A stretch of DNA of 64,000 nt from Haematococcus lacustris (Eukaryota; Chlorophyta; Chlorophyceae; Chlamydomonadales; Haematococcaceae). The stretch spans positions 2,700,204 to 2,764,203 of the forward strand of contig JASKMD010000027.1 in the NCBI GenBank assembly GCA_030144725.1. The letters are read 5' to 3'. Position 1 is the first letter of the stretch. Each line of letters starts with the position of its first letter. Below the pieces are notes generated by a model, which worked only from the letters and a program-made list of their open reading frames with translations, had not been told where the DNA came from and searched no databases. The position numbers and the translations under genes were made by a program. Positions 33,701 to 46,600 of the stretch are shown here, in pieces.

Positions 33701-36700
33701 GGAGCGAGTTGGAGGGATGTGATGAGGTAGGCGGGTGGGCTGGACTGGGCTAGGGTGGGGTGGGGTGGGGTAGGGTTGGGGGGTCACGGCTGGTCTGGGC
33801 TGCGTCAGGGTTAGTCGGAGCTGGGGTAGGGTTAGGATTATGGTCAGGGTTCTCAGCGCTGCACAGCTGGCCTGAGCAGGTCTGAGCTGCTGGTGGTGGC
33901 CTGGGCTGGGTCTGGCTGGGCTGGACCAAGTGAGGTTAGAATGGTGCTGGTTAGGGGTGGCTGGGGGTGAGGTGATGGCATGGGGTTAGTGGGGCATGTG
34001 CAGTGTGGGCTGAGGCAGGGTGGATGCAGAGTGTGGTGCGCGCTGAGGCAAAACAAGGTTTTGTGGGTTGGGTCGAAGGAACCCTAGTGAAGGAACCCTG
34101 ACCCACTGGGCTGGGTTGAAGGAGCTCTGCTGGGCTGGGTTGAAGGAGCTCTGCTGGGCTGGGTTGAAGGAGCTCTGCCGGAGCTCTGCCGGAGCTCTGC
34201 CGGAGCTCTGCCTGGGTTGAAGGAGCTCTGCGCCTCCCTCTTCCTCCTTTCCCCTCTGCCTGACCCTCGCTCTTGCGCCTCCCTCTTCCCCAAGTACCCC
34301 TGCCCCCCCCTAAGCCCTTGCGCCTCCCTCTTTCCCATCCTCTCCCCTCCCTCCTTTAACTTTACGCCCTGGCTATTTTCCTTCCCATCCCTTCTCCTCA
34401 ACACACAGGATGACGACGAGGAGATGGCCATGCGTGCCATGATGGCTGTGTCAGACCCGACGCTGACAGCCCCCCCCCTTGCATCAGACGCCCAGGCAGT
34501 GGTCAGCGAGGTGGTGGTGGGCACGCCTGAGGACGTGTTTGCCGTGCTCCTGGCCAATGACTCACACTTCCTGGAGGACTTTCTAGAAGCCCAGGGCAAC
34601 AGGTGGATGGGCCAGGTAGCAGCCAGGAGCGGGACACTGCGTATGCGGGACACTGAGTAGGACACCGCCTTGGCCTGCAGCGGGTGCCATGGGGCATGAT
34701 GGCCTGTGTGCTTAAGCTTGGTGCAGGGGAAGGTGCATGGCGGCGCCCAGTGCATGGCACGGACAGACCAGTAGGTGCCATGTGCTGTTTGCCTTGGCTC
34801 TTAGGAATGATGTTTTTCAATCCCCGTGCTGTGTGGTTCTTGAGCGCTGGGCATCTGCCTAGGCTGCTTGTGGGGGTGGGGTGGGAGGTGGGCCTCAGCC
34901 TTCAGCCCTCGGGGGCTCTTGGGGGGTGGGGCGGGTCCATGTGGGGTGGGTTGGGCAGGTCTGTGTGGGGTGGGTGGGCCAGGGTGGAGTCGGGTGAGTC
35001 GGGGTTGAGTGAGTGGCTGAGCTGGCTGGGGTCCAGGGCTGCCTGGGAATGGGTGGGTGGGCTGGGGCTCGGTGGGGTGGGTGAAGCCTGGAAATGGGTC
35101 ATGGGCACGGGTCAAGGGTGGTGGGAGTGTGGCAGGGTCAGGGCCAGGGTCAGGGTGTGGGGTCCATGGCTCAGCTGTGCTGCATTGCACAGTCAGGCAC
35201 CGTGGCCCTTGGCCCCTGCTGCCTCCCTCCAGGCGCATCAACATCAAGGCCTGGCAGCGCCACGAACAGCTGGGCCATGTGCGTGACATCCAGTTCGTGG
35301 CCCCCATCAAAGGGGCCTTTGCCAGCTGGGGCGTGCCGCACGCGCAGTGCTACCAGTCGCACAGGTCAGGCCCTGCACCGCTCCGCAGGGGCCAGGCTAG
35401 GGTCTGGGTGTCCCTCTCGCCCCTCTCCTGCCCTCGGCCCAGCTGCCCCTGGCCCTGCTCCTACCCTCCCTCTCATGCCCCTGACGTTGCCTCTACTCCT
35501 GCTCCCGCCCCTGCCCCTGCGCCCTGCCACGCAACTTGCCCAACCATTTGCCCAACCCCCTGCCCTGCTGTCAGGTTCTGCAACTATGCTGGAGGCCATA
35601 TGGTGTTTGAGACCAGCCAGACCATGGCCAACATCCCTTATGGCGACTGCTTCACTGTGGATGTCAGGTGAGGGCAGGGCTGATGCTGATGCTGATGCTG
35701 ATGCTGCCGCCTGCTGCTTCCTGCTGCCGCCTGCATCACAGCTGCTCAGGGCTGAGCTGCCTTCTGGCTCAGGCTGCCAGGAGGCAGCACAGCAGGCATC
35801 ACGTCCCTGCTGCAACACACACTCTCACCGCCCTCGGAACGTCATGGATCATGGCCAGCTTGCTATGTGACAGTGTTCCGCATTGATCAGCATGCCAGCG
35901 TTGCTTGGTGCCACTGCTACTGCCTTGTTTGTGTCTTGATGCTGACCCTGACGCTGGCCCTGACACTGCTGCAGGTGGGACATCATGGCGGCTGACCCGC
36001 GCACACCCTCACAGCCAGGCCTTCCCACTCTCCATGAAGTCCCTGGTAAGCCCTACCTGTGTATGCCATCCTGCTGGCTGCTGCTGCCCCTGCCCCTGCC
36101 CCTGCCCCTGCCCCTGCCCCTGCCCTACCATGCCCCATCACCCGCCCCCCATGACCGGCTGCACCAGCACCCCACTCAATCTCCCTCCATGGCCCTCCAT
36201 CGTCCAGCAGGGCAGGGCACAGCTCAGCCGACCCCGCTCACTGACCCCCACCGACTAACAGCATGCCTGGGCCAGGGTGTTGCCAGAGCCCTGCCCCCTG
36301 CCCTCAAGCTCACCGCTCACCCCTGACCCCCTTTGCACCCCTCACTGACCCCCAACCCCCTTCTTCAACGACCGCACCCCACACCACATCCTACTTCCTG
36401 CCTCACCCTCACCCTGCCCTCACCCTGCCCCCACCCTCACCCTGCCCTCAAGCGCCCAGTCCCTGGCCCCGCTCTTTGCTGCCAGCAGGCGCCCCTGCCA
36501 CACGGGCCAGTGAAGCCAGACGCAGCCGCGCCCTGGGCAATGAGCCGCCCACCGCCCAAGTGGCTGTCAGCATGAGAGTCGTCTTCTCAAGGCGCTGCAT
36601 GTTCAAACGGGTAAGTATTGCAGGTTGGGTTTTCATGAGTGAGCTCACAGCAGCTGGCAAACCCTCTGGCACTGCTGCTGGCTGGCAGTGGATGGATGCC

Positions 36701-39597
36701 TTGCTGCTCCCGCGGCTGCCCCTCCTGCTGTTGCCTTGGCCCTTGCCTTGGCCTGGCTACTGGCCTTTGGTTGACACAAGTCCCTGCTGCTCCCGCGGCT
36801 GCCCCTCCTGCTGTTGCCTTGGCCCTTGCCTCAGCCACTGGCTAGCAGAAGTTTGCCGCTAGTCTGACCTGCTGGCTGCTGGCTGATGTGTGTCTAGACT
36901 TGGCGTGGGGCCTGGCAGGATGCACGGCACCATGGCCCGGGTGGCGGTGGTCGACACTCAGACAGGGTCCCGGGTGATGGGCTGTGTGGTGCCCTGGCCC
37001 GGGTGGAGGTGGTCAACCCTCACGTGCTGCCCTTGTGGGGCCCTGGCCCTGACCAGAGCCAAGTGCAGTTGGGCAATCAGGCGGGCTGTGCTGTGCCAGA
37101 TTGGTGGCCGTCGACTTAGACCAGAGGGTGACGCTGATGACCAGGCTCATGACCAGGCTCGTGGGCTGCTTCATGAGAATCAAGAGGCGCATGCTTGACG
37201 TCTGGCTGGCTGGATAGTGGCTAGTGGCGCAGTGACTGGCTATTGAGTGGTTGATATCAGGTAGTTGTAGATGCTGAGCTGCCGCTGCTGTACTAGTTGC
37301 TGATGCTGCTGCTGCTGCTGGTGCTGACTTGCAGCGCTGTGTGTCTGGCCTGGATGCAGGTCATTGAGTCAGGTACCTCCAAGCAGGTGCAGGAGACGTA
37401 CCGGGCCATGATACTGAGCCTGAGGGACTGCCTGACGGAGCGCTGGCACACACAGCAGGTGGGCTGCAGGAGGGTGCAGGGCAGGCTGGGGTGGAGGAGG
37501 GGAGGGAGCCGGCAAGCTGTTGTGTGTGTGAGATGTGGGCAGCAGGGTTGGGGGATCAGGGTCAGGGTTAGGGTTAGGGCTAGGCAACCTCAACCCTGAC
37601 CCCCCGGGTGTGAGAGGACCCAGGGTAGGTGGAGGGAGCAGGCCGCGACGCAGGTGGAAGCTCCTTCCTTTCACGCCGGAGTAGTAAGCCACCCAGACCC
37701 CTCTACCCTCACCCTCACCCTCACCCCCATCCACTCTCGCTGCCCACCCCCGTCCCTGCTGCCCACCCAGCCAGTGGCAGCTCCCCCAACATGCTGCCCC
37801 CACCCGCCATGCTGCTGCCCATGCACCCCATTCTGCACCCACTGCACGCAGCAGCAGCAGCAGCAGCAAGCCGCTGTAGCCCATACCGGCGCCTTCACAA
37901 GCCTCACTCACCTGGACAGCGGCACCGCCCTGCGCTCCTCTGTGGTGGGCGACGCACTGCGTCAGGTGTGGGGGCCTGACCAGGGGCTGACTTCTTGGCT
38001 GCGCTGTCAGCCCACCACCACCATTACCACCACCACCCTGTGTTGCACCCCCTCCCCTAGGCTCCTCTCTGTCTGCGTCAGGTGTGTGGGCACCTGCTGG
38101 GCACTGCATCACGTGCGTGTGTGGTGGGGTGTGGGTGGGCCCTGCCTGCTGTGCCCACCAGCTGCCCTGCCTGCTGCCCTGCCTGCTGCCCTGGCCTGCC
38201 GCCCTGCCTGCTGCCCTGCCTGCTGCCCTGGCCTGCCGCCCTGCCTGCTGCCCTGCCTGCTGCCCTGCCTGCTGCCCTGCGCCCCTTGTGCTCAACAAGG
38301 CACTGCGTCTGTGTGGGCACTTGATTTTCACGTCATGGGTGGAACCCTGCTTGCATGGTACCAAAGACGCTGTGGCGCCGCCCCCTGCTCCAACCCACTG
38401 CACAACCCCCTGACCCCCCTCCCCGTGCCTGCTCATCAAGGGCATCACAGGACTGCCCTGGCCCTTGCCAGCTATGTGTAACCATAACCGGCACCACCTT
38501 ATCCTACTCGCAGCCACATTTTGCTGACAGTGGTGATGGCGCCTTCACTGCTGTTGCTGCTGCAGAGCATGCGTGCCCCGGGCCTGGCCCCATCGCTCTC
38601 CACCAGCGCTGCCGGACACCTGCCCCAGGCCAGCCCCCTGCGCCAAAGCGTGCAGATGCCCGCCCTCTCCCATGCCCAGCACCCCCTGGCCCGCTCCTAC
38701 CCCGCCCTGGGCATGCCAGGGATGGACCCTGCCTTGGAGGCAGCCAGCAGCCTGGACCGCCAGACTTCCCCCTGCAAGCTGCTGGGGCACACCCACGGCC
38801 CTGCCTCAGCTGTCGCCTTGTTCCCTCATGCCTTGGAAGGCGGGGTAGGCAGCGGGCCTGGCGCACGCCGGGGCACCAGGCAGGGCGATGGCGCTGCGGG
38901 GCTGCGTCAGTGGCTGGCCAAGCTGGCCCAGGCGCGGGGGCCCCCTGACCGCACTGTGCTGGCTGGCAAGCCTGAGGGGCGGGTGGGGTGGGGCCGCTGG
39001 GCGCGTGCTCAGGTGCGGGGTGCAGTGGCAGTGGTGGCTGACCTGCTGCTGGGCTTGTTGTCTGATGGCATGACCCTGCGCCTCCTGCTCCTCACCTTCC
39101 TGGTCGGCCTCATGCTGGTCATGCAAGTCATGGGCCTGCTGCTCATGGTCTGGCTGACGGTGCTGCGGCCAGCAGCCGCAGGGAGCAGCCAGGGGTCAGG
39201 CCCGGGCATCGCGACCCAGCTGCCAGGGTTCACCTCTGGGCCAGCAGCAGCAGCGGCGGGGTTGGCCGGTGTGGCTGGAGCTGGTCAGGAGGGGGTTGCG
39301 GGGCTGCTGGGGTGGGATGGTGCAGGGGGTGTGTTGGACAGGGTGTTGGCAGCTGAGCGGGGCTACTGGCAGCAGCGGCTGGTGGTGCTGACGGAGGAGC
39401 TGGGTGTGCTGCAGCAGCGGGTAGGGCTGGTGACGGGGGAGCTGACCTCAGCCCTGGCTCACCTAGCCCAGCAAACAGCCATGGCAGCGGCAGCAGCAGC
39501 CATGGGCGCGGCAGGCGGTGAGGTGGCAGGGGGCAGCCAGGCGGCCGCAGCAGCAGCAGGAGGAGGGGTGGCAGGGGCAGCAACGGACGAGTTGTGA
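27741..39597 (+). CDS. GRAM-VASt domain membrane protein (Aster/LAM/VAD1-like), 17 exons
   Basis: Relatives sit in the ER at contact sites, where GRAM binds lipids of the partner membrane and VASt carries sterol. Exons: 27741-27977, 28074-28124, 28388-28471, 28749-28802, 29291-29397, 30627-30697, 31352-31627, 32180-32263, 32807-33726, 34409-34602, 35233-35364, 35575-35667, 35975-36045, 36489-36610, 37360-37458, 37771-37965, 38566-39597 (TGA). Every junction keeps phase, giving about 1273 residues. An in-frame stop precedes the ATG. GRAM (about 64-178): RSEELSNWFGIPGTE, GRMYVFDHYLCFHSNVFGFS, FFTSFLSREDAFRII. VASt (about 655-865): TPEDVFAVLLANDSHFLEDF, INIKAWQRHEQLGHVRDIQF, MRVVFSRRCMFKR. One hydrophobic span (LLLLTFLVGLMLVMQVMGLL) lies near residue 1100. 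The C-terminus is TDEL. A long Ser/Gly/Pro-rich linker separates the domains. The intron after exon 2 uses a GC donor. Starts of exons 5 and 16 are the least certain. Confidence 0.88.
29175..29260. repeat. short tandem repeat in an intron of the GRAM-VASt gene
   Basis: About four copies of a 21-bp unit containing CTGCTGCCTGCCTCACCACC. Confidence 0.8.
30462..30560. repeat. 20-bp minisatellite in an intron of the GRAM-VASt gene
   Basis: About five near-perfect copies of GCTGCTTGACTGCAGACCC plus one variable base, ending about 70 bp before the exon at 30627. Confidence 0.85.
38155..38282. repeat. CCTGCTGCCCTG repeats in an intron of the GRAM-VASt gene
   Basis: Repeated 11-12-bp CTGCC-rich units between exons 37771-37965 and 38566-39597. 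Confidence 0.8.
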
Positions 39598-41420
39598 GGA
39601 GCGTGTGAGGAGGCCCCTCTGACGGTAGGGAGGGCGGTGCAGGGTCATGGGGCGGATTGCATTGCTCAGCTCGCAGTCCAGTAGTCTGCAGCAGGGGCAT
39701 TGCGCCAGTGAGGTATTGCCAGTGGAGGGCCCCGGCTGTGACCTGCTGGAAGCCCTGCCAGCAGTGTGCAGGCAGGGCTGCAGGGGACCTGTGCAGGGCA
39801 GCGTGCTCCCATCCCTCTAAGGGCTCTGTACATCCCCTCCCAGCCCTTGCTGGCAGTATGGCAGTGTGGCCCCAGGCTTTGCCTGAAGCTCTATGACGAC
39901 CACTCCCGCGACAGGTGTGATGTGGTGTGAACAGGTGTGATTAATAAGCAGCTGGGGCAGGGTACGCAACCCCGGCCATGCTGCTGCGCGTACTCGTGAT
40001 GACCACGGCTTGATGACCTGGCTGTCAATACATGGGCAGGATGCCACCACTGGCTGCATGGAGACTAGAGCTTTGGGTCAGGTGGTCAGACCCATGCACT
40101 GGCTGAGTCAGACCATTACATGTCCCTTGCGGACCAGACTAGTGTGTTCACCAAACAAGTGTGTTCGATTCATCTAGCTAGCCACACATTATGTGTGCAG
40201 TGTATCTGGCCTAGACCACACACAGTACCTTGAGCTGGCACTAGGGTGGGAGGTGAAGCTAGTGTGGGGAGGTGTGAGGAGGTGTGAGTAGCTCCCACCA
40301 CTGATCCTGAGCCTAACACCCCAGAGTCATGTGCAGAATAGATTCTGTAGTTTAGAATGCCCTTGCTGTCCTGGTTTCACTCCGTAAGTTGCCAAGCGAT
40401 ATTACTTGTGGTTGGTAGTGGTACATACCAGCGATGTCAGCTGTGTCACCGTGGAACGGGTATGACATGCTCGGCCGGCCTTAAGTAGCACGCTGTCATG
40501 CACGCGGTGCAACGCAACCGTGCTGGCTTCTGATGGATGCTTCTGTGTCGCGGCTATGGGGCGGCATGGTCTTACCATTAACTTGTGCGCCATGCCGGCA
40601 TTGCCGCTGGGCTTCTGCCTGGCGTTTTCTCACGAGTCGGCCCAGCCGCTGCATGCCTTTGTCCAAATGGTCAATATTTCGTACACCGGGTGCACCGGGT
40701 CGGGTGATCGAGGTGGGGCAGGGCAGTGCGACAGCTAGCCATCATCGCAAACGCAAGCCGAGAGATGGCACAACCAGCAGCTGGAACTCGTGTACTTGAG
40801 GGTGAAGCAGTAACTCCTACGCCGCGCACTCGCTTCGCGTTGCGCCATTGCCCGGCCGCTTTCTATACTACCACCGACTGCCATGGAGGGATGTGGGAAG
40901 GCGCAGAGATGAACGGACTTGAGCGCACGAGCATCAGCCGTCATTTGGTAATACTGCAGGCCAATATCGAGCGACCTCACGTTGACCTGTAATTGCTTCA
41001 ATGCACAGGGCAGCTGTGGATCACAACGAGCTCGTTTCTCTGCCGAGGCTTGTTTTGAAGCTCAGCGCCAAATTGTCTGGTGGTGTGCGGGCAGGCACGG
41101 ACATCTGCGCGGAGCGTAAGAGGAACGTTGCATGGCGCTTTCATTGCAGTTTTGCAGTACAGCGCCAAGAGTTGCGATCCCATCAGCATCGGGAGTTTGC
41201 ACTGAAACCGATAAGGGCACTAGCAATGGTGAAGTTCCCTAGCAGCAGAAACGACAGGGGCATTGGAGCTGCAACCAGGCTCAAGAGTTACCAGAGGTGT
41301 TAGCGTGGCTCCAGCTTTGTGTGTTGTGCAAACCACCATATTATTTCACAAAGCCCGAACCTTGAAAATTGGAAACATTCCTCCTGTCGCCACCACATGC
41401 AGGTGAGAGATTGCAACCCT
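39598..41420. other. convergent intergenic region
   Basis: Lies between the stop of the GRAM-VASt gene and the stop of the minus-strand U1-70K gene, so it holds both 3' ends. I see no further coding exon. Confidence 0.55.
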
Positions 41421-43537
41421 CTAATCACGCCGCCGCCGGTCTCGGTCGCCGCCACTGCGGTCGACAATACTTCGATCACCGTCACCATCACGCCGCCGCT
41501 TGGCCAGATCGTCCCCACGCCTGCGTCACAAAACATGCGCCAACCATCGAATATACTGCAGCGAGGACGGTAATGGGAGCAGGCTGTGCCCTAAGCGGAA
41601 GCTCCTGTTCATATGTGCGCTGGTTTTGAAGGAGTAGTCGTGTTCTTCTTCTGCAGCAAGAACTTGGCACATGCCGCACATGAGCGCAGCCGCAGCGCAC
41701 CGTGGGCTGCCATCTCGGTCGCGTTTGCGTTCCCTGTCTACACTCCGGTCCGGATCTATCCGGCCCCGGTCGCCGCCGCCGCCGCCGCCTCGCTCTCGGT
41801 CACGGTCCACTCTGACAGGCGAGCGTTCACGAGGAGGCCCTGAGGGTCCTCTCGAGTGGTCGACTACTCGCCTGCGCACATGATCATTGTCGTCAGGTCA
41901 AGACCCCTGGCATTTTAGCGTCCACATCTCACGGACCTCGGCTGCAAGATGACAGGCTATTTCACGGGAGCAATCCACGGAGCACATCATTGAAAATGCA
42001 CATAGCAGCCGACAGTACAACCGCGCAAACGTCCGCGCAAATGATGTTGAAGTGGTAGGCACAACGCACCGATTCAGGTCTGGCAGCGGCAAAGGCGGCA
42101 TCAGCGGCAAGCCCTTGCCCTTCTTGGGGGCACGGGGCAGACGTCCTTCACCGCCCAGCCCTCCTGCCAAGCGGCGCGGTCGCCTGCGCTCAGGAGCACC
42201 AGCCCCAACAGCCATGATGTGAACAGCAGTGCCAGCCAGCCAGCCACAAACACACACACGTCGATCCAAACATATAAGTGCCTGTTCATACCACATGCCA
42301 TGGCGCGTCAATCCCTGCCAGCGTGCACTGCCAAGAGAGCACTGGATGGCATGTAGCATGTCCCAATCTGAGACTAGGCTTGTGTGCAGGTGGGTAGCTC
42401 TGGCTCTGTCATCATTTGTACCGGCACAGCCAAGACACCACAGCCCAGACACACCACAGCCCAGACACACCTAGTGCACGTCCCAGGCAGACCCCCTCCC
42501 CCACTGAACCCTATGGTGATCTGGCTAGGTGGTCAGCACAGGCCAAGACAGCCTTGGCGCACAAGCAGCGCCCCCACCCACCCCTTACTTTATGCCCCTG
42601 ACACCCAGCGCAGTCAGCCCCCTCCCCTCCCCTCAACCCATCATGACCTGCGCTGCCCCACCACCCACTACCCCCGCCCCACCACACTCACCCAGCCCCA
42701 CCCAGCAAACCATCTAGCTACCCCTTACGAGGTCTCCCCTTACCAGGTCTCCACCGTGCGACCGCGCTCCACGTCCACCAGCACCCTCCGCCCCTCAATC
42801 TTCTTGCCGTCCCCCTGCTTGTACGCCTCCTTCATGTCCTTCTTGTCCTCAAACTCAATGAAGCCATAGCCCCGGGACTTGCCTGCCATGCCACATGCAG
42901 GCAGCCCATGCACCCACAGCTTGGCAGCACAGGGCTCCCAGCGTCAGTGATCAGTGATCAGTGATGCCAGCACTCCCAGGCATGCTTCCAGCTGGCAGCA
43001 CTCCCAGGCATGCTGGCAGCTGGCAGCACTCCCAGGCATGCTGGCAGCTGGCAGCACTCCCAGGCATGCTTCCAGCTGGCAGCACTCCCAGGCATGCTTC
43101 CAGCTGGCAGCACTCCCAGGCATGCTGGCAGCTGGCAGCACTCCCAGGCATGCTTCCAGCTGGCAGCACTCCCAGGCATGCTGGCAGCTGGCAGCACTCC
43201 CAGGCATGCTGGCAGCTGGCAGCACTCCCAGGCATGCTGGCAGCTGGCTTAAGCCAGTGCTGCACAGCAGGTGAACTCCAGGCCCTCAACTCAAGTCATG
43301 GACAGGTTGGAGGGAGGTGGGAGGCCTGCCAGGGGCCAGGGGCTGTCCGTGTGCCCGCTGGCTGTGGCCCCACCAGCGCTGACAGCAGCCAACAAGCCCG
43401 TCTCAGTTCAAACTTCACAGGTTCATGGTTATATGTCATAGGTTCATGATCATGTTCCTTGAGCTCAACACAGCCAGGTGGGAGGGCAGCCAGGACCCTA
43501 CCCTCCTATCCCCTCGATGCACACCGACAAGGGGGCA

Positions 43538-43601
<64 letters not shown>

Positions 43602-46600
43602 GCTCCCAAGGTGCCAGCAAACACCATCGATGGACGGTGAGGCTATAGGAGGAGGAGGCAGAGGAGGAGGCAAAGGAGGTGGAGGAGGCAGAGGAGGAGG
43701 AGGGGGAAGCTGTGTAGGGTGTGGGGCAGGCTGTGCAGCCACCATTGGGCTGGATGGGCTGCATGGGGTGGCCTGGATGGGCTGACAGAAAAGGTTTGAA
43801 GGAGGCGGGGGAGCACCGTGGACTGGGGTGAGGGAGAGAGTGAAGGGGAGGAGGGGGAGGGGGAGGAGGGGGAGGGGGAGGAGGGGGAGAGGGAGGGGGA
43901 GGGGGAGGGAGAGGAGGGGGAGGGGGAAGAGGGGAGCTGTGCAGTCCAGCTGTGCCTCACCAGCTTTGTCCAGCACGATGCGGACCCGACGTATTGGGCC
44001 AAACTCCTCAAACTCCCGGCGCAACTTCTTCTCCGTGACCTCAAAGCTGAGCTTGGCTACAAAGATGGTGCGGAAAGGGTCGCCCTGCACAGCGCACCAC
44101 CACCACCACCACCCACTACTATGCTTAGGGTTTATAAGCCGATGTGCTGCAAGAGGGCTGTGGGCAAGGACACCTGCCACTCTTCTTGGACTAGGACTGT
44201 GACTATGACTAAGACTAAGACTGATGACCGCTGATGATGCACACACTTCATGCCTGCGTGCGACCTCCTCTCTACTACTAGAGGGAATGCATGGCATGAG
44301 GACTAGGCACCAGGACACTCTGCGGAGGGCTAGGACACACTGGACAGGCGGTGTGTTGCAGCAGTGTCCTGGCAGCATGTGATGGTGGTGATGGTGGTGG
44401 TGATGCTGATGGTGACCATGATGATGATGGTAATGATGATCATGATGATGGTGATGATGGCTAGCACGTAAGATGATGAGGATGAGGTTGAGGATGATGG
44501 TGGTGGTGGTGATGGCTAGCACATACTGTGTGCATGCTTGCATGCTAGCTCAGGCCAGGCAAGGAATGTCAACCCAACCTCCACTCTACTGATGGAGTCG
44601 ATGCATGGCACGAGGCCTTTCATGACGCATGACACAACCAGCATCTCCTGTTGAGAAAGATTGTTAGTAGTGGTGGTAGCAGCAGCAGGAGGTACTAGGG
44701 AGGGGGACGGTGCCTGAGCCTGAGCCATGGGCAGCATTCCATTGTCAAAGGAAACAGTAGTCAGCTCCTCCAGTCAAAAAAGGGGTACTGATGGTAGTAG
44801 CCAGAGGTCATAGGGAAGTGGACAGTACACGCCACAGCCCTTGCAAGCACCCAAGGATCAAACTAAACAGCAGCTAGAGACGGAGAGACGGCAGAGGGGG
44901 CAGGCATGGGCTGACTGCCAGCAAAGAGCAGAAGGCAGATACAAAGGGACGGCAGAGGGGCAGGCATGGGCTGGCAGCCAGCAGTCAGTCGAGCACCTTG
45001 ATCCTTTGGTCTTCTTTATAATCACACCCTTTGGTCTTCTTTATAATCACAAACATGTAGGAACAGAAAGGTGGAGCACCTCGATCCTTTGGTCTTCTTC
45101 ATGTATACAGATAGATATAGAGAGACATACAGAAATACATAATACATAATACATATACATGATACAGAGACAAAGGGAACAGAAAAGAGGAACTCTTTCT
45201 AGCATCGAGCAACAGCAAGGGGTGCGTACCTCAGCCTTCAGGTCCTTGTGTGGATCCCAGCCCCGAGCTGCATCCGCCACCTGCTTCACTGCCTGCAGGC
45301 ACACCAGGCAGCATGAGCAGCGTGGCAGGGTCAGGCAGTCAGGGAAACAGCCTGCGCTGCCAGCCCAGTGCAGCGCAAGGAGCAAGGGCAACAGCAAGTG
45401 CGGGACAGAGGTGAGGAACAGAAGCCAGCTGCATGGGAGCCAGAGGCCAAGCTCGGTGTGGTTGTATAGTCTGTGTTGGTGTGTGAGAGTCTGTGTTGAT
45501 GAGTGGTGTGTTAGTCTGTGGCTTTTCTGTGGTTGGCGGTCGGTTTGTAGTTAGTGTGTTAGTCTGTTTTGGTGCGTACATCTGTGTTGGTGTGGTTGCA
45601 GGTTCAGGCACAGGCGGTGCTGGTAGAGTAGTGTCATGCTGGCAGGTCTGCCCAGGACAGGCACAGGCGGGTGCTGGTAGTGGGTGTCATGCTGCGAGGT
45701 TTGCCAGGAGGGCTGCTGTGAGTGGGAGGGGGAGGGGGCCTTGCCTGTTGGTGCCAGGGCCTGCCTCTGCTAGACCTGACAGGCACTGTGTGTATGAGTT
45801 TGTGTGCGTGTGAGTGTGAGTGTGAGGCCTAAACAGGCAGGGTGTGTGATTGTGAGGCCTGAACAGGCACTGCAAGTGCTGCAGAGCAAGTGGGCCCTAC
45901 TCTGACTACGGTGGCACACTCGAGCGCATGGAGACATGGACAGTTGGGGCAGTAGCAAGGGGGAGGCAGGGGGGAGGGCAGAGGCAGGGTGGCCTTCCTG
46001 GGGGCCTTGGTGCAACAGATAGGATGGTGAAGCATAGGATGGCAGCGAGCGGTGCAGTGTGACGGTGTGACATTCATGTGTGGTGGGATGCATGAGTGTA
46101 GGATGGTGGCAAGGTAGGAGAAAGCTGAAGACATGGTGTGAGCTCAAGGCAGGTTGCTCAAGGCAGGTTGCCAAGCAGATGCCCGGCACCACACCCTTCT
46201 ATGCAAGGCTGCTGTGCTGCTGCTGCTGCTGCTGCTGCTGCCACCACTTGGGTGGGGCTTGTCAGGCCTATCCAGTGTCATGGGTCACAGTAGGTGTGCA
46301 GTGGGTTAACAGCCACATGCTGCCAAGATAACTGAGGTTGCTGGGATTTGAACAGGTGGTGCGAGGTATAGGTTGGAGACGCAGGGGTGAGGTGGGTCGA
46401 GGTAGGGGTCGCAGGTGATGTGAGTGCGGGGGTGGGGGTGAGGCAAGGCAACTGACTGCCTGGCAGGCCAGGCATCATGGCCTCCAGCCTGGCACTTTGA
46501 CCCAGCTCTGGCTGCACGCTGCAGCTGTCAGTGCGGAGGGACAGCGATTGAGGACTGACTAAGAGGGCTGACTGAGGCCAACAGTGCTGGGAAGGTGTGT

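Noticed and set aside
38355..38948. Alternative frame at the start of the last GRAM-VASt exon (PHFADSGDGAFT...)
   Set aside because: It would remove the membrane span. Using the later acceptor at 38565 keeps phase and retains the span.
41001..41303. 100-codon plus-strand frame between the GRAM-VASt and U1-70K genes
   Set aside because: No motif and no support; it lies in the convergent 3' region.
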